DNA of 64,000 nucleotides, from positions 67,699 through 131,698 of the forward strand of contig CAJULQ010000006.1 of the NCBI GenBank assembly GCA_910587595.1, read 5' to 3'. The DNA comes from an uncultured Christensenellaceae bacterium. Lineage in GTDB: Bacteria > Bacillota > Clostridia > Christensenellales > Pumilibacteraceae. The notes under the pieces are model-generated. The model worked only from the letters and a program-made list of their open reading frames with translations. It made no database searches and was not told where the DNA came from. A program made the translations under genes and the position numbers. Shown in pieces: positions 1-8,625 of this stretch; positions within the stretch are counted from its first letter, which is position 1; each line of letters begins with the position of its first letter.

Positions 1-375
1 CCGAGCGCGCTTTTGCGCCCGTCATTGTCACCCCGAGCGCAGCCGAGGGGTCTACTTGTTGCATAAGGAATAGATCTCTCGACTTCGCTCGAGATGACAT
101 ATAGGTGCAATGTTCTCGACAATATGTTGGTAGCAATGCTCTCGATGACGTGCAGTCGACGTTGTCACCCCGAGCGCGCTTTTGCGCCCGTCATTGTCAC
201 CCCGAGCGCAGCCGAGGGGTCTACCTCTTACGAGAGAACAATAGATCTCTCGACTTCGCTCGAGATGACATATAGGTGCAATGTTCTCGACGACATGCAA
301 GTAGCCGTTGTCACCCGTGTGCGCTTTTGCGCCCGTCATTGTCACCCCGAGCGCAGCCGAGGGGTCTACTTGTAG
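1..375. repeat. Cluster of REP-like palindromic repeats, REPIN-like arrangement
   Basis: Full forward units of about 30 bp, starting TGTCACCCCGAGCG and ending GGGGTCTAC, lie at 26-55, 195-224 and 340-369. Truncated forward copies begin near 1, 163 and 309. Related units in the opposite orientation, reading GATCTCTCGACTTCGCTCG then AGATGACA, lie at 73-99 and 244-270. The forward-spacer-reverse order is that of a REPIN. A block of about 150-170 bp carrying one pair is itself repeated in tandem. Each unit holds an internal CGAGCG..CG(A/C)G dyad. Open frames over this region translate the repeats and carry no gene signals. The same family recurs near 13.6, 50.2 and 59.9 kb. Confidence 0.85.
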
Positions 376-387
376 CATGATGACATA

Positions 388-2739
388 TTACTTTACCGAG
401 ATCTTGCAATTTTGCAACGGTACCGTAACGGTGATAATGCCGTTTTGCTCGGTGTAATTATCGGTAACAACACCGTTAAAGCGCACTTTGTAGCCGCCTT
501 GCGGCGCGGTAAACGTTACTTTGAGTTTGGCGTTTTTGTCGCCTTTGCCCGCGGTATACTCGTGCAAGTTGCTGATCTCTATGGAGTTTTGCCCCGCCGT
601 TACGTCGTAATAATAGCCGCCGAACACCAAATTCTCCATGCGCAACCAACTTAAGTCGGCGGGCATGGCGGGCGTAAAGCACAGCGTGCCGTTCGCCTCG
701 GTGTCGAGACCGAAGTAGGCGTCGGGCACCGCGCTGAACAGTAGCGCCGCTTCCAAGAACTCGTAGTCCACGCCCACCAAGCCGTTTTGGTCTTTGCCGT
801 TGGCGTCGGTGCCGCCTTGCAGTTTGATGTCGGTGGTGGCGTAATACACGCGATAGAATTGCTCGCCCTCGCCGCCCGCGGCTTTCACTTTTTCATACCA
901 CGCTTGCAATTTTTTGAGCTTGGCGTACGAACTGTCGGCGCTTTGCGCGGCTTGCGACACCACGTCGTAATAAGCGCATTGCAGTGCGGTGCCGCCGTTT
1001 TGCACGTTGCCGTCCCAACGCACCGAATACACAAACGCGAAATCGTCGCCGATATCGTGGGTGTTGAAACGGGGCGCGATCTCATAACGGTAGATATCTT
1101 TGCCCGTGCTGTCGTCGCCCGCCACTTCGCGTTCGCCGTTGATCCAAGAGAGGATAGACGCCGTTTGTTCGGGCGTGGCTATGCCGCTCGTGATCATTTG
1201 TTGATTGAAAAGCGTGTAGCCGTGGTCTTGTTCGAGCGCGGGCTCGTCGTCGTAAAAGCCGGCGTGGAACCGCCCCGTTTGCTCGTTCCAAAACGTTGTT
1301 TGCATGGTCGTGCGGCACTTTTCGGTCAACGCGGCAAGCGATCTTGCCGTTTGCACCGTGTAGGTGTCCGTGCCGCGCATGTCGGCGTTTTTGGTGGTAA
1401 CTTGCTGTTCGAATTCGGGCAGTTGCAAATCTTCGGCCAACGCCTCGAGATACACCATGGATTTGAGCGCGTTGTAATAAGAGGTGTTGCAGTACACGTT
1501 CACCATTGGGAACGCGTCCACGTCCCAATAGCCGTTGCCGATGCCCGCGCCTTGCTCTTGCGCGCCGTAGTTGTTATAGTGCCCCACAAAATATTCGGTG
1601 GAAACCAAACCGCTTTTGCCTTGGCACTGGTTTAACAAAAAGTTCATGGCTTTGCGCGCCTTGGGCAACACGGTGGCAAGCAACTCTTTGTCGCGCGTGT
1701 ATTGCAAGTTGTTTTTGGCGGCGATCAAATAGTTGCAGTTGTTGATCAAGTGACGATCGTCGTAATCGCTGCCCACGCAACCGATCTGCAGTTTGCCCTC
1801 GAACGTGCCTTTGCTCTTTAACACGATCTTGAGCTTTTCAATGGTGCGCTGCGTGCCCACTTCGCGGAAATCGCCCCAATCTTCCAACAGATACATGGGG
1901 AAATAGTAGTTATCGAGCGACACCTTGTTGTTGCCGATGGCAAATCCCGTGGTGCAAAACTGCGAGAAAGACACTTTGCGATCCTCGCTGAACTCCTCTT
2001 TGCCCGGCTCGTTGGTGGTGTAATACACATACAAGTCTTCGATATTGGCCTTGCCTATGGGCGCAAACGAAAAGCCCAACCGCAAAAATGCGGACGCGCG
2101 CACGCGCACGTTAAAGTCTGCCTCCACGGCGATCTCGCCGACCGCCTCGTTGGTTTGGATATTCCACGCCGACCCCGTCACTTTGGAAGTGAATTTATAC
2201 GAATCGGTGAGCGTCCAATCGTTGAGATCGGTGGCCGCGTTAAAAAGCCATTCCTTGCCGCCGTGCGACGCCGCCGACGGGAACGCCCAACCAAGCCCCC
2301 AACTGCTGTCGCCCGTGGAGCCGTCGCACCACACATACCCTTGGTCGTCTTGCTTGGGCGCGGCCAACCATTTGTTCACTTGGTCGTTGGTGGCGGCGGT
2401 AGCGCTCATCGATCCGTTGGCGGCCGACGCGTCCCACCAACTGCCGATCATGGAGTCCCACTCGCGCCAAGACGGGCGGGTGGAATACCCGATGGTCTGT
2501 CCGCCCACGCTTATGGCGGAATCGCGCATGTGCCGCAACGCAAACTCGTTCAAAAACGCGTCCAACGAGTTATCGGCGCTCACAAAGCGGATAAAGTTAT
2601 TTTCGGACGTATGGTCGGACGGGGTGTACACCTCGTTCTCGTCGGGCGGCGGATCGTCCGGACCGTTTTTGCCGTTGTCGCAAGCGCACAGCGAAAACGC
2701 CAACAAGCCGCACAATAAACAACTCAACAGTTTTTTCAT
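388..2739 (-). CDS. Secreted lipoprotein, six-hairpin glycosidase-like
   Basis: A 783-residue exported lipoprotein. The signal peptide ends in a lipobox with Cys20 (SLCAC) and is followed by a Pro/Asp-rich linker. Residues of about 330-700 alternate aromatic-rich helices and loops (for example GNGYWDVDAFP and later PALEQDHGYTLFN), as in (alpha/alpha)6-barrel carbohydrate enzymes. The C-terminal 100 residues look like a beta-sandwich. I do not recognise the exact family. An AGGAGG site nine bases upstream supports the start. It is the last gene of the importer operon, 22 bases after the MalG-type permease, so it probably trims glycans at the cell surface for that transporter. The enzymatic role is inference. 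Confidence 0.7.
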   Translation of the reverse strand: MKKLLSCLLCGLLAFSLCACDNGKNGPDDPPPDENEVYTPSDHTSENNFIRFVSADNSLDAFLNEFALRHMRDSAISVGGQTIGYSTRPSWREWDSMIGSWWDASAANGSMSATAATNDQVNKWLAAPKQDDQGYVWCDGSTGDSSWGLGWAFPSAASHGGKEWLFNAATDLNDWTLTDSYKFTSKVTGSAWNIQTNEAVGEIAVEADFNVRVRASAFLRLGFSFAPIGKANIEDLYVYYTTNEPGKEEFSEDRKVSFSQFCTTGFAIGNNKVSLDNYYFPMYLLEDWGDFREVGTQRTIEKLKIVLKSKGTFEGKLQIGCVGSDYDDRHLINNCNYLIAAKNNLQYTRDKELLATVLPKARKAMNFLLNQCQGKSGLVSTEYFVGHYNNYGAQEQGAGIGNGYWDVDAFPMVNVYCNTSYYNALKSMVYLEALAEDLQLPEFEQQVTTKNADMRGTDTYTVQTARSLAALTEKCRTTMQTTFWNEQTGRFHAGFYDDEPALEQDHGYTLFNQQMITSGIATPEQTASILSWINGEREVAGDDSTGKDIYRYEIAPRFNTHDIGDDFAFVYSVRWDGNVQNGGTALQCAYYDVVSQAAQSADSSYAKLKKLQAWYEKVKAAGGEGEQFYRVYYATTDIKLQGGTDANGKDQNGLVGVDYEFLEAALLFSAVPDAYFGLDTEANGTLCFTPAMPADLSWLRMENLVFGGYYYDVTAGQNSIEISNLHEYTAGKGDKNAKLKVTFTAPQGGYKVRFNGVVTDNYTEQNGIITVTVPLQNCKISVK

Positions 2740-2761
2740 CGCATTACCCCTCCTACTTCGA

Positions 2762-3682
2762 TCAGCCTTTCAGTCCCGTGACCGAAACGCCTTCTATGAG
2801 ATACTTTTGAAAGAATATAAACAGCACGATACACGGTAGCGTCATTACCGCGCCCGCCGCCATGGCGGCGTTGGAAAGCGAGCCGGACGGCGGCCCGAAA
2901 TCGTAATACAACCCGAGCGCCAACGTCATCCACTTCGAGTTTTTGCCCAGATACATCATGGGGCCGGCAAAGTTGTTCCACGCGCCCACAAACGACATAT
3001 ACCCCACATACAGCATAACGGGGATACACAGCGGCAAACAAAACTGCAGATAAATGCGAAACGTGCCCGCGCCGTCTATTTTGGCCGCGGCGATCACGTC
3101 GTCGGGTATACCGCGGAAGAACTGCCGCATCAAAAAGATGTTGGTGGCGCCGCCGCCGAACAGCGAGGGCACCCACAGCGGAAAGAGCGTATCCACCCAC
3201 CCCAGTTTCACGTAAATGGCATACAGCGGCAACATGGTAACAACGCTTGGTATCATGAGCGTGCCTAAAACCACCGAGAACATCACGTCGCGGCCGTGAA
3301 AGTGCAGTTTGGAAAAGCCGAAGGCGCACAGCGACGAAACGAGCGGAATGCCCACTGCGCAGATGGCGGACACCATGAGCGAGTTGGCCACATAGCGCAT
3401 GTAGTCCGCCCCCGGCGTTAAAATGGCCAAATAGTTGCCTATTTCCACAATGCCTTCGGGCGAAAACAGCACTTGCAAGTACACGTCGGCGTCCGACAGC
3501 AAGCTTATGCAGATCATCACGAAGAACGGGAATAGGAAAAAGCAAGCCAATAGCAACGCGCCCAAATAAAAGGCCGAACGTTTGCCTATCTTTTGCGCCC
3601 GCTCCCCTTTGCCGGGTTTGCGCGCGGGCGGTATTTCGCTGAGCGGCGCGCCGGCAAGGAGCGCCGATTGCGTGTCGGTCAT
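2762..3682 (-). CDS. Carbohydrate ABC transporter permease, MalG type
   Basis: A 306-residue inner-membrane permease of the carbohydrate-uptake (CUT1) ABC family. It has an N-terminal cytoplasmic segment, a first membrane helix near residues 38-60, and the EAA loop around residues 190-215 (AAAKIDGAGTFRIYLQFCLPLC), which contacts the shared ATPase. The start has GGAGG nine bases upstream and lies four bases after the stop of the MalF-type partner, implying translational coupling. No ATP-binding subunit is encoded here. As in many Firmicutes, a shared MsmX-like ATPase elsewhere presumably drives it. The substrate is probably an oligosaccharide. Confidence 0.93.
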   Translation of the reverse strand: MTDTQSALLAGAPLSEIPPARKPGKGERAQKIGKRSAFYLGALLLACFFLFPFFVMICISLLSDADVYLQVLFSPEGIVEIGNYLAILTPGADYMRYVANSLMVSAICAVGIPLVSSLCAFGFSKLHFHGRDVMFSVVLGTLMIPSVVTMLPLYAIYVKLGWVDTLFPLWVPSLFGGGATNIFLMRQFFRGIPDDVIAAAKIDGAGTFRIYLQFCLPLCIPVMLYVGYMSFVGAWNNFAGPMMYLGKNSKWMTLALGLYYDFGPPSGSLSNAAMAAGAVMTLPCIVLFIFFQKYLIEGVSVTGLKG

Positions 3683-3686
3683 GTTG

Positions 3687-4616
3687 TCAGCCCTCCTCTC
3701 CGTAGTACACCCATTTGCTGGATTTCATCACCACGCAACTCAAGATCGCCGTAATAAAGAACAGTATAAAGCTGAGCGCGCAAGTATAGCCGAATTTGTT
3801 GATACGGTTGCCGTAAATGAACACCATGTAAAACAGCAACGAATTTTGTTTGCCGCCGTTGTCCACCAAAGTAGCCACGGTGTCGTAGGTCTGCAAGGTG
3901 CCAATAAGGCTCATGATAAGGTTGTATAAGATCATGGGCGTTACCATGGGAACGGTGATCACAAGCAACTGCCTGAGCTTGCTCGCGCCGTCTAACTGCG
4001 CGCTCTCATACATGGATTTCGGCACGTTTTTGAGTTGCGCCAACCACAGTATCATACTGCCGCCGATCTGAAACAGATTGATAAAGATAAACGACGGCAT
4101 GCTGGTGCTCGCTTGGTCGAACCACGCCCAACCCGTAATGCCCACTTTGGCAAGTATGCCGTTGATCGCGCCGTACTCGCCGGTCAGTTGGTTCCACAAA
4201 ACGCCGCTGCACACGGGCGGAATGAGCACGGGCAAGTAGAACAGCGCGCGTATCGCTTTTATTCCCCGCGCCTCGCGGTTGAGAAACACCGCCAGCAAAA
4301 AACCAAGCACCATCTGTAGCGGTATATTGATAAGGGCATACACGAACGTGACTTTCATAGACTGCCAAAACTGTTCGCGGTAGGCATACACGGTAAAGTT
4401 TTGCGTATAGTTCTTAAGCCCCACGAACGTGCCCCAATCGGTGAGCGAAAACACCTTAATGCCCGTTTCGAAAAAGCTTGTAATAAAGGCATACAGAACG
4501 GGCACCAATGTGAAAATGAGTATGCCGAGCACTACCGGCAGAATGCACAGCCAGCCTTGCACCTCTTCTTTCCATTTGATACGCCGTTTGTAACGGGGCG
4601 CGAGCATATTGTTCAT
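3687..4616 (-). CDS. Carbohydrate ABC transporter permease, MalF type
   Basis: A 309-residue permease subunit of the same CUT1 importer, paired with the MalG-type protein just downstream. A basic N-terminus (RYKRRIKWKEE) precedes the first of about six membrane helices. The EAA loop is visible as ESAQLDGASKLRQLLVITVPM near residue 210. Start ATG 4616 has an AGGAAAGG site seven bases upstream and follows the binding-protein gene by 15 bases. Length and architecture are normal for the family. Confidence 0.93.
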   Translation of the reverse strand: MNNMLAPRYKRRIKWKEEVQGWLCILPVVLGILIFTLVPVLYAFITSFFETGIKVFSLTDWGTFVGLKNYTQNFTVYAYREQFWQSMKVTFVYALINIPLQMVLGFLLAVFLNREARGIKAIRALFYLPVLIPPVCSGVLWNQLTGEYGAINGILAKVGITGWAWFDQASTSMPSFIFINLFQIGGSMILWLAQLKNVPKSMYESAQLDGASKLRQLLVITVPMVTPMILYNLIMSLIGTLQTYDTVATLVDNGGKQNSLLFYMVFIYGNRINKFGYTCALSFILFFITAILSCVVMKSSKWVYYGEEG

Positions 4617-4631
4617 GTTTTCGCCTTTCCT

Positions 4632-6056
4632 TTATTTCTTGGCAATGGTGCTTTCGTAGTGCTTGCGGAATTGCTCCGCCGACCCCGCAAAACTGTTCTG
4701 TCCCAAATTCTTCCAGAACGTGTCGGCATAGCCGATCAGATCGGCTTGCTTGTCGGTGCTCGAAAGCACGTTTTGATAGTTGAGGTCGATGTCTTCGGTG
4801 TTGGTGGCAACAAACGCTTTGTAGTTGATCTTGTTGCCCGCCTTGTCGGCAAAGTTGGTCCACTCGCCCTTGTCGGCCATGGATTTGAGCACGGGGCACA
4901 CCACGCCCAAAGACGCTACGTCGTCGTAGCCTTGTTCGGACATGCAATATTGTAAGAACTTCCACGCCCATTCGCGCTTGGTGGCGTCGGTGCATGCTTT
5001 GGTAATGGCATATCCGCTGCAACCCGCGCCCACGTAGCCTTTTTGGTTATCGGCCGAAGTAAAGGCAGGGAACGGCAACGCATCTAACACCCAACCTGTG
5101 CTGTTGGCGGCCGCGATGTATTTGCCGAGGTGCGCGTAGGTATTTACCACCATAGGCGAGTTGCACACTTTGGTTTTGGGATTAAAACTCTTAAACGTGC
5201 TGCCCTCGTTGGTCATGGTGGCAAACTTTTTACCGCCGGCGTCTATGTCGATGTCGTTGTTGAGTGCGTTGTCATACCAAGTCCACACATTGAGGGCGGG
5301 GCAGTCTTTGGTGCCTATCCCCTTATCGAGCGCGCAATATCCCTCTTCGTCTACATACGTTGCGCCGAAGTTTTTCATCATGGTGGTGTACACCGGCGCC
5401 CAGTTGCGCAGTTCCAAACCGAACTTGCATTCATACGAACCGTTGCCCGCCATCAGCTTGCGGCTGGTTTCCAATAAATCATCGAACGTCCAATCGGCGC
5501 TCGGCACGGCCACGCCGCACTTTTCAAACGCCGTTTTGTTGATAAACACCACCAAACGGTTGTAGTCGCGCGGCACAAACCATATGCCCGTATCCATCGC
5601 GTTATAGTGCGTGTTGGCCACTACCGATTCATACATGCCGTCGAAAAACGCTTTGGAACCGGGAAAGTTTTCTTCGTTGGAAAGATCTTGAAAATAGCCG
5701 CTGCCCGACCACTTGGAGTGCTGATCGCCCGCCGTCCACGAGATATCGGGCAAGTTGCCCTCTTGTTCGAGCGTTACGAGATCGCTCATGGTGGAAATGC
5801 CGCCGCGCGGGTTCACCTTGATGTTCACGTCTTTGTTGGCCTCCATAAATTTGTTGGCCCACGTTTGCACAAGGTCTTTCTCGATCGAGTCGGCATGCCC
5901 CTCTACGGTCAGCTGTATCGACGCGTTTTCGTTCTCTTCGGGCTTTACTTCGGTATCTTGCTTTTTGGTGGACTGCACCTTGCAGGCGGTGAAAGAAAAC
6001 ACCGCAAGCATCACCATAACCGCCGCCGCGATCATTCCGATCCATCTTTTCTTCAT
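4632..6056 (-). CDS. Extracellular solute-binding lipoprotein, family 1
   Basis: A 474-residue substrate-binding protein of the sugar importer, anchored outside the membrane. The signal peptide ends at a lipobox Cys (SFTAC), followed by a charged linker. The body is SBP_bac_1-like, with an early ANKFMEANKDVNIKVNP strand-helix and a typical WKFLQYCMSEQGYDDVASLGVVCPV C-terminal lobe. I chose the second of two close ATG codons (6056, not 6065) because AGGA sits eight bases before it and almost touches the first. It is the first gene of a four-gene operon (binding protein, two permeases, secreted lipoprotein). Confidence 0.93.
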   Translation of the reverse strand: MKKRWIGMIAAAVMVMLAVFSFTACKVQSTKKQDTEVKPEENENASIQLTVEGHADSIEKDLVQTWANKFMEANKDVNIKVNPRGGISTMSDLVTLEQEGNLPDISWTAGDQHSKWSGSGYFQDLSNEENFPGSKAFFDGMYESVVANTHYNAMDTGIWFVPRDYNRLVVFINKTAFEKCGVAVPSADWTFDDLLETSRKLMAGNGSYECKFGLELRNWAPVYTTMMKNFGATYVDEEGYCALDKGIGTKDCPALNVWTWYDNALNNDIDIDAGGKKFATMTNEGSTFKSFNPKTKVCNSPMVVNTYAHLGKYIAAANSTGWVLDALPFPAFTSADNQKGYVGAGCSGYAITKACTDATKREWAWKFLQYCMSEQGYDDVASLGVVCPVLKSMADKGEWTNFADKAGNKINYKAFVATNTEDIDLNYQNVLSSTDKQADLIGYADTFWKNLGQNSFAGSAEQFRKHYESTIAKK

Positions 6057-6117
6057 GGTTTCCATCCTTTCCCCTATCGGGTCGTTTCGTTCCCTTGCCC
6101 TTTCTCGCTTTTTGTGC

Positions 6118-6170
6118 GTACACGTGTACTATCGGCAAGTTTCGTACATCTATTTATCTAATAGATGTAC
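6118..6170. promoter_or_regulatory. Two palindromes upstream of the sugar importer operon
   Basis: A perfect 12-bp palindrome GTACACGTGTAC lies at 6118-6129. A second dyad with 10-bp arms, GTACATCTAT and ATAGATGTAC around a 7-base loop, spans 6144-6170. Both lie 62-114 bases before the binding-protein start, where a promoter and operators are expected. The larger dyad is followed by a T-run on the plus strand, but no plus-strand gene ends there, so an operator is more likely than a terminator. I found no convincing -35/-10 pair. Confidence 0.55.
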
Positions 6171-6214
6171 TTTTTTTGTCGCCGCTTTTGGGAAAAAATC
6201 GCTTTTATCGCAAC

Positions 6215-6248
6215 AAAAAAACGCGCAAGCTTTTTGCATGCGCGCCGT
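6215..6248 (-). terminator. Intrinsic terminator after the histidine kinase gene
   Basis: Read on the minus strand, an imperfect GC-rich stem (CGCGC-AT-GC, loop AAAAA, GC-TT-GCGCG) is followed by seven T residues. It separates the two-component operon from the importer operon. Confidence 0.7.
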
Positions 6249-6263
6249 TATGAATGGACATAT

Positions 6264-7868
6264 TTATTTTTTTCGTTTGCTTTTCTTGCGGTCTTGCTCC
6301 GCGGGCGGCAATGGCGGCGCGGGCGCGTCTAAGCGCAACTCGAACCAAAATTCGGTGCCCTCGCCGAGGGTAGACGAAACGCCGAACGCGGCGCCGTGGG
6401 CGGTGAGAATGCCTTTCACGATACTCAGCCCCAAACCGCTGCCCGCCACGTTGCGCTTGCTTTGGTTGGCGCGATAGTAGCGTTCCCACACTTTATCGAG
6501 CTCTTCGGGCGCGATACCCGAACCGAAGTCGCGCACCGCCACGCGCACGCTTTGCTCCGTGCCCTTCACCTCGATGCACACCTTTTTGTCGTCGCCCGCG
6601 TGCGACACGGCGTTGTCCACAAGGTTATACACCACTTGTTCCAACTGCTTATAGTCGCCGTAGGCCGTGCCGTTGCCCGAAGACGAAAACTCGAACGAGT
6701 AGCCGTCGCGGGCGGCATACACGTCGAACCGTTCCAAAACGCATTTTGTGAGCACGCACATATCCACTTTGCCCATTTCCATGGCCACGGTGTCAGACTG
6801 CAATTTGCTAACGATCAAAATGTCGTTCACCAACCGTGTCAAGCGGTCGGCCTCGTCGATGATCACCTGGCTGTGCTTGGCGCGCTTTTGCTCGTCGGCG
6901 CCCGATATGTCGCGGATCATTTCGGCGTATGCTTTCACCATGGTGAGCGGCGTGCGCAGATCGTGCCCCACATTGGCCAAAAAGTCGCGCCGTAACTGCT
7001 CGGTCTTGCCGATCTCTTCGGTGGCATAGTTGAGCGTGTCGGCCAGATTTTCGATCTCGGCATAACCGTTGCCGTTAAAACGCACCGAATAGTCGCCCGC
7101 GCCCAGCTTTTCGGCCACGCGCGAAAATTCGGTGATGGGTTTGGTGATACGGTTGGAAATCAACCAAGACATCAAAACGCCCAACACCAAACACACTGCG
7201 GTGGCAAACAACAGTTGATCGGTAATCACCGTTATGGTCGTTTCCATGGGCTGGTACGACGCCGTCATATATAGATACGAGCCGCTCTCCCCCAATTGCG
7301 AGCCGTACACCATATACGCCCCGCGGTTATCGTCGGTAAAATAGCTGACCCGCTCGCTTTGCCGCATTTCCACATAGAACTTTTCCCAATCGCCGATGAT
7401 GCGCGGATCGTCCACCGTTATAAGGCCTTTGTCCGTGAGCGAATCGGCGTTGAATTGACTGGATAAATACTCCGCCTTAAACCCCACTTGTTCGAGCGGG
7501 CACCCGGCAAACGATTCTTCGGCATGAAAAACAATGATATTCAGCCCGTTGCGCAAAGCGATCTTGCGCAAATATTCGGCATACGCTTTATCGCCCGCGC
7601 GCCCCGGATATCGATCGGCGATAGACGCGCCCAAGCGCTCCAATTCTTGCTTTTTCATGGAGCGATACGCCGACTTGTAAAACACGAACTGCAACAGCCA
7701 CAAAACAAACAACGTTAAAACGGTCAACAAAAAAAAGTACGTCAGCGCTTGCAAACGCACCGAACGCCGACGGCCGCGCTTGCGCGCGTTCATTTCCCCC
7801 GCCGCAATGCCGTTCGTCCATTGCTTTTGTGTGATCGGCCCCATCGCCGTGTTCTTTTTTTCCGACAT
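6264..7868 (-). CDS. Membrane sensor histidine kinase
   Basis: A 534-residue HisKA-type sensor. Membrane helices lie near residues 42-65 and 230-250 and flank an extracytoplasmic sensory domain of about 165 residues. A HAMP linker (SNRITKPITEFSRVAEKLGAG) follows. The H-box is FLANVGHDLRTPLTMVKAY, and the HATPase domain shows the N box (LVDNAVSHA), G1 (VRDFGSGIAPEEL) and G2 (GSGLGLSIVKGI). It lies five bases after its response regulator gene. The weak AGAGG site is very close to the ATG, so a start slightly downstream is possible. The signal is unknown. The closest downstream transcription unit is the sugar importer operon, beyond a terminator. Confidence 0.93.
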   Translation of the reverse strand: MSEKKNTAMGPITQKQWTNGIAAGEMNARKRGRRRSVRLQALTYFFLLTVLTLFVLWLLQFVFYKSAYRSMKKQELERLGASIADRYPGRAGDKAYAEYLRKIALRNGLNIIVFHAEESFAGCPLEQVGFKAEYLSSQFNADSLTDKGLITVDDPRIIGDWEKFYVEMRQSERVSYFTDDNRGAYMVYGSQLGESGSYLYMTASYQPMETTITVITDQLLFATAVCLVLGVLMSWLISNRITKPITEFSRVAEKLGAGDYSVRFNGNGYAEIENLADTLNYATEEIGKTEQLRRDFLANVGHDLRTPLTMVKAYAEMIRDISGADEQKRAKHSQVIIDEADRLTRLVNDILIVSKLQSDTVAMEMGKVDMCVLTKCVLERFDVYAARDGYSFEFSSSGNGTAYGDYKQLEQVVYNLVDNAVSHAGDDKKVCIEVKGTEQSVRVAVRDFGSGIAPEELDKVWERYYRANQSKRNVAGSGLGLSIVKGILTAHGAAFGVSSTLGEGTEFWFELRLDAPAPPLPPAEQDRKKSKRKK

Positions 7869-7873
7869 AACCT

Positions 7874-8536
7874 CTATAATTCCAATTTGTATCCCAAGCC
7901 GCGCAACGTTACGATCTTATCGCGATACGGTCCCAAGCCGGCGCGCAACATTTTGATGTGCGTGTCCACCGTGCGATCGTCGCCGTAAAAATCATATCCC
8001 CACACCTCGGTGAGCAATTTTTCGCGCGTAACGGCTATACCGGCGTTTTCGGTCAGATAAAACAACAGTTCGTATTCCTTGGGCGTCATTTCCGCTTTCA
8101 CGCCGTCTACAAACACGTTGCGCCCCGCAATGTCTATCTCCAATCCGTCGGACACTATCTTTTTGTTTTCGGCACGCTTGCCGCGACGCAACACGGCGCT
8201 TACCCGCGCCATCACCTCTTTGGGCGAAAACGGTTTGGTCACGTAGTCGTCCACGCCGATCTCGAACCCGAACAGTTTGTCGTATTCTTCCACGCGCGCC
8301 GACAGCATGATCACAGGCACGTCTTTGGCCTTGCGTATTTCTTTTACCGCCGAAAAGCCGTCTAACTTGGGCATCATCACGTCCATGATCACCAGATCGA
8401 CGCGGTTGTTTTTCGCCATGCGCACCGACTCCATGCCGTCGCCCGCTTCCAACACCTCGTAGCCCTCGAACTCGGCGTATTCGCGCAACACCGCGCGTAT
8501 TTTCGCCTCGTCGTCGGCAATTAAGATGACCGCCAT
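7874..8536 (-). CDS. OmpR/PhoB-family response regulator
   Basis: A 220-residue response regulator. The receiver domain has the acidic pair D8-D9, the phospho-acceptor D52 (VIMDVMMP) and K101 (TKPF). The C-terminal winged helix runs from about residue 125, with the recognition region GDDRTVDTHIKMLRAGL. It is encoded directly before its cognate histidine kinase. Full length for the family. Confidence 0.95.
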   Translation of the reverse strand: MAVILIADDEAKIRAVLREYAEFEGYEVLEAGDGMESVRMAKNNRVDLVIMDVMMPKLDGFSAVKEIRKAKDVPVIMLSARVEEYDKLFGFEIGVDDYVTKPFSPKEVMARVSAVLRRGKRAENKKIVSDGLEIDIAGRNVFVDGVKAEMTPKEYELLFYLTENAGIAVTREKLLTEVWGYDFYGDDRTVDTHIKMLRAGLGPYRDKIVTLRGLGYKLEL

Positions 8537-8625
8537 AATTCTTCCCTCTCTTGTGTTTTAACTATTGTATCAAACAATTGTTGTCGTTGTATTTTGTGCA
8601 TGTGTCGAACGTGTGAAAATTTACT

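Noticed and set aside
52..378. Open frames with a repeated HLERSRE-type peptide
   Set aside because: They translate the REP-like repeats in non-coding spacer and have no ribosome site or start context; the same peptide appears wherever this repeat family is read through.
2045..2839. Long antisense open frames, for example opposite the first lipoprotein gene and opposite the GH106-like gene
   Set aside because: They mirror the codon bias of the real genes, lack ribosome sites and signals, and give low-complexity Arg/His-rich products.
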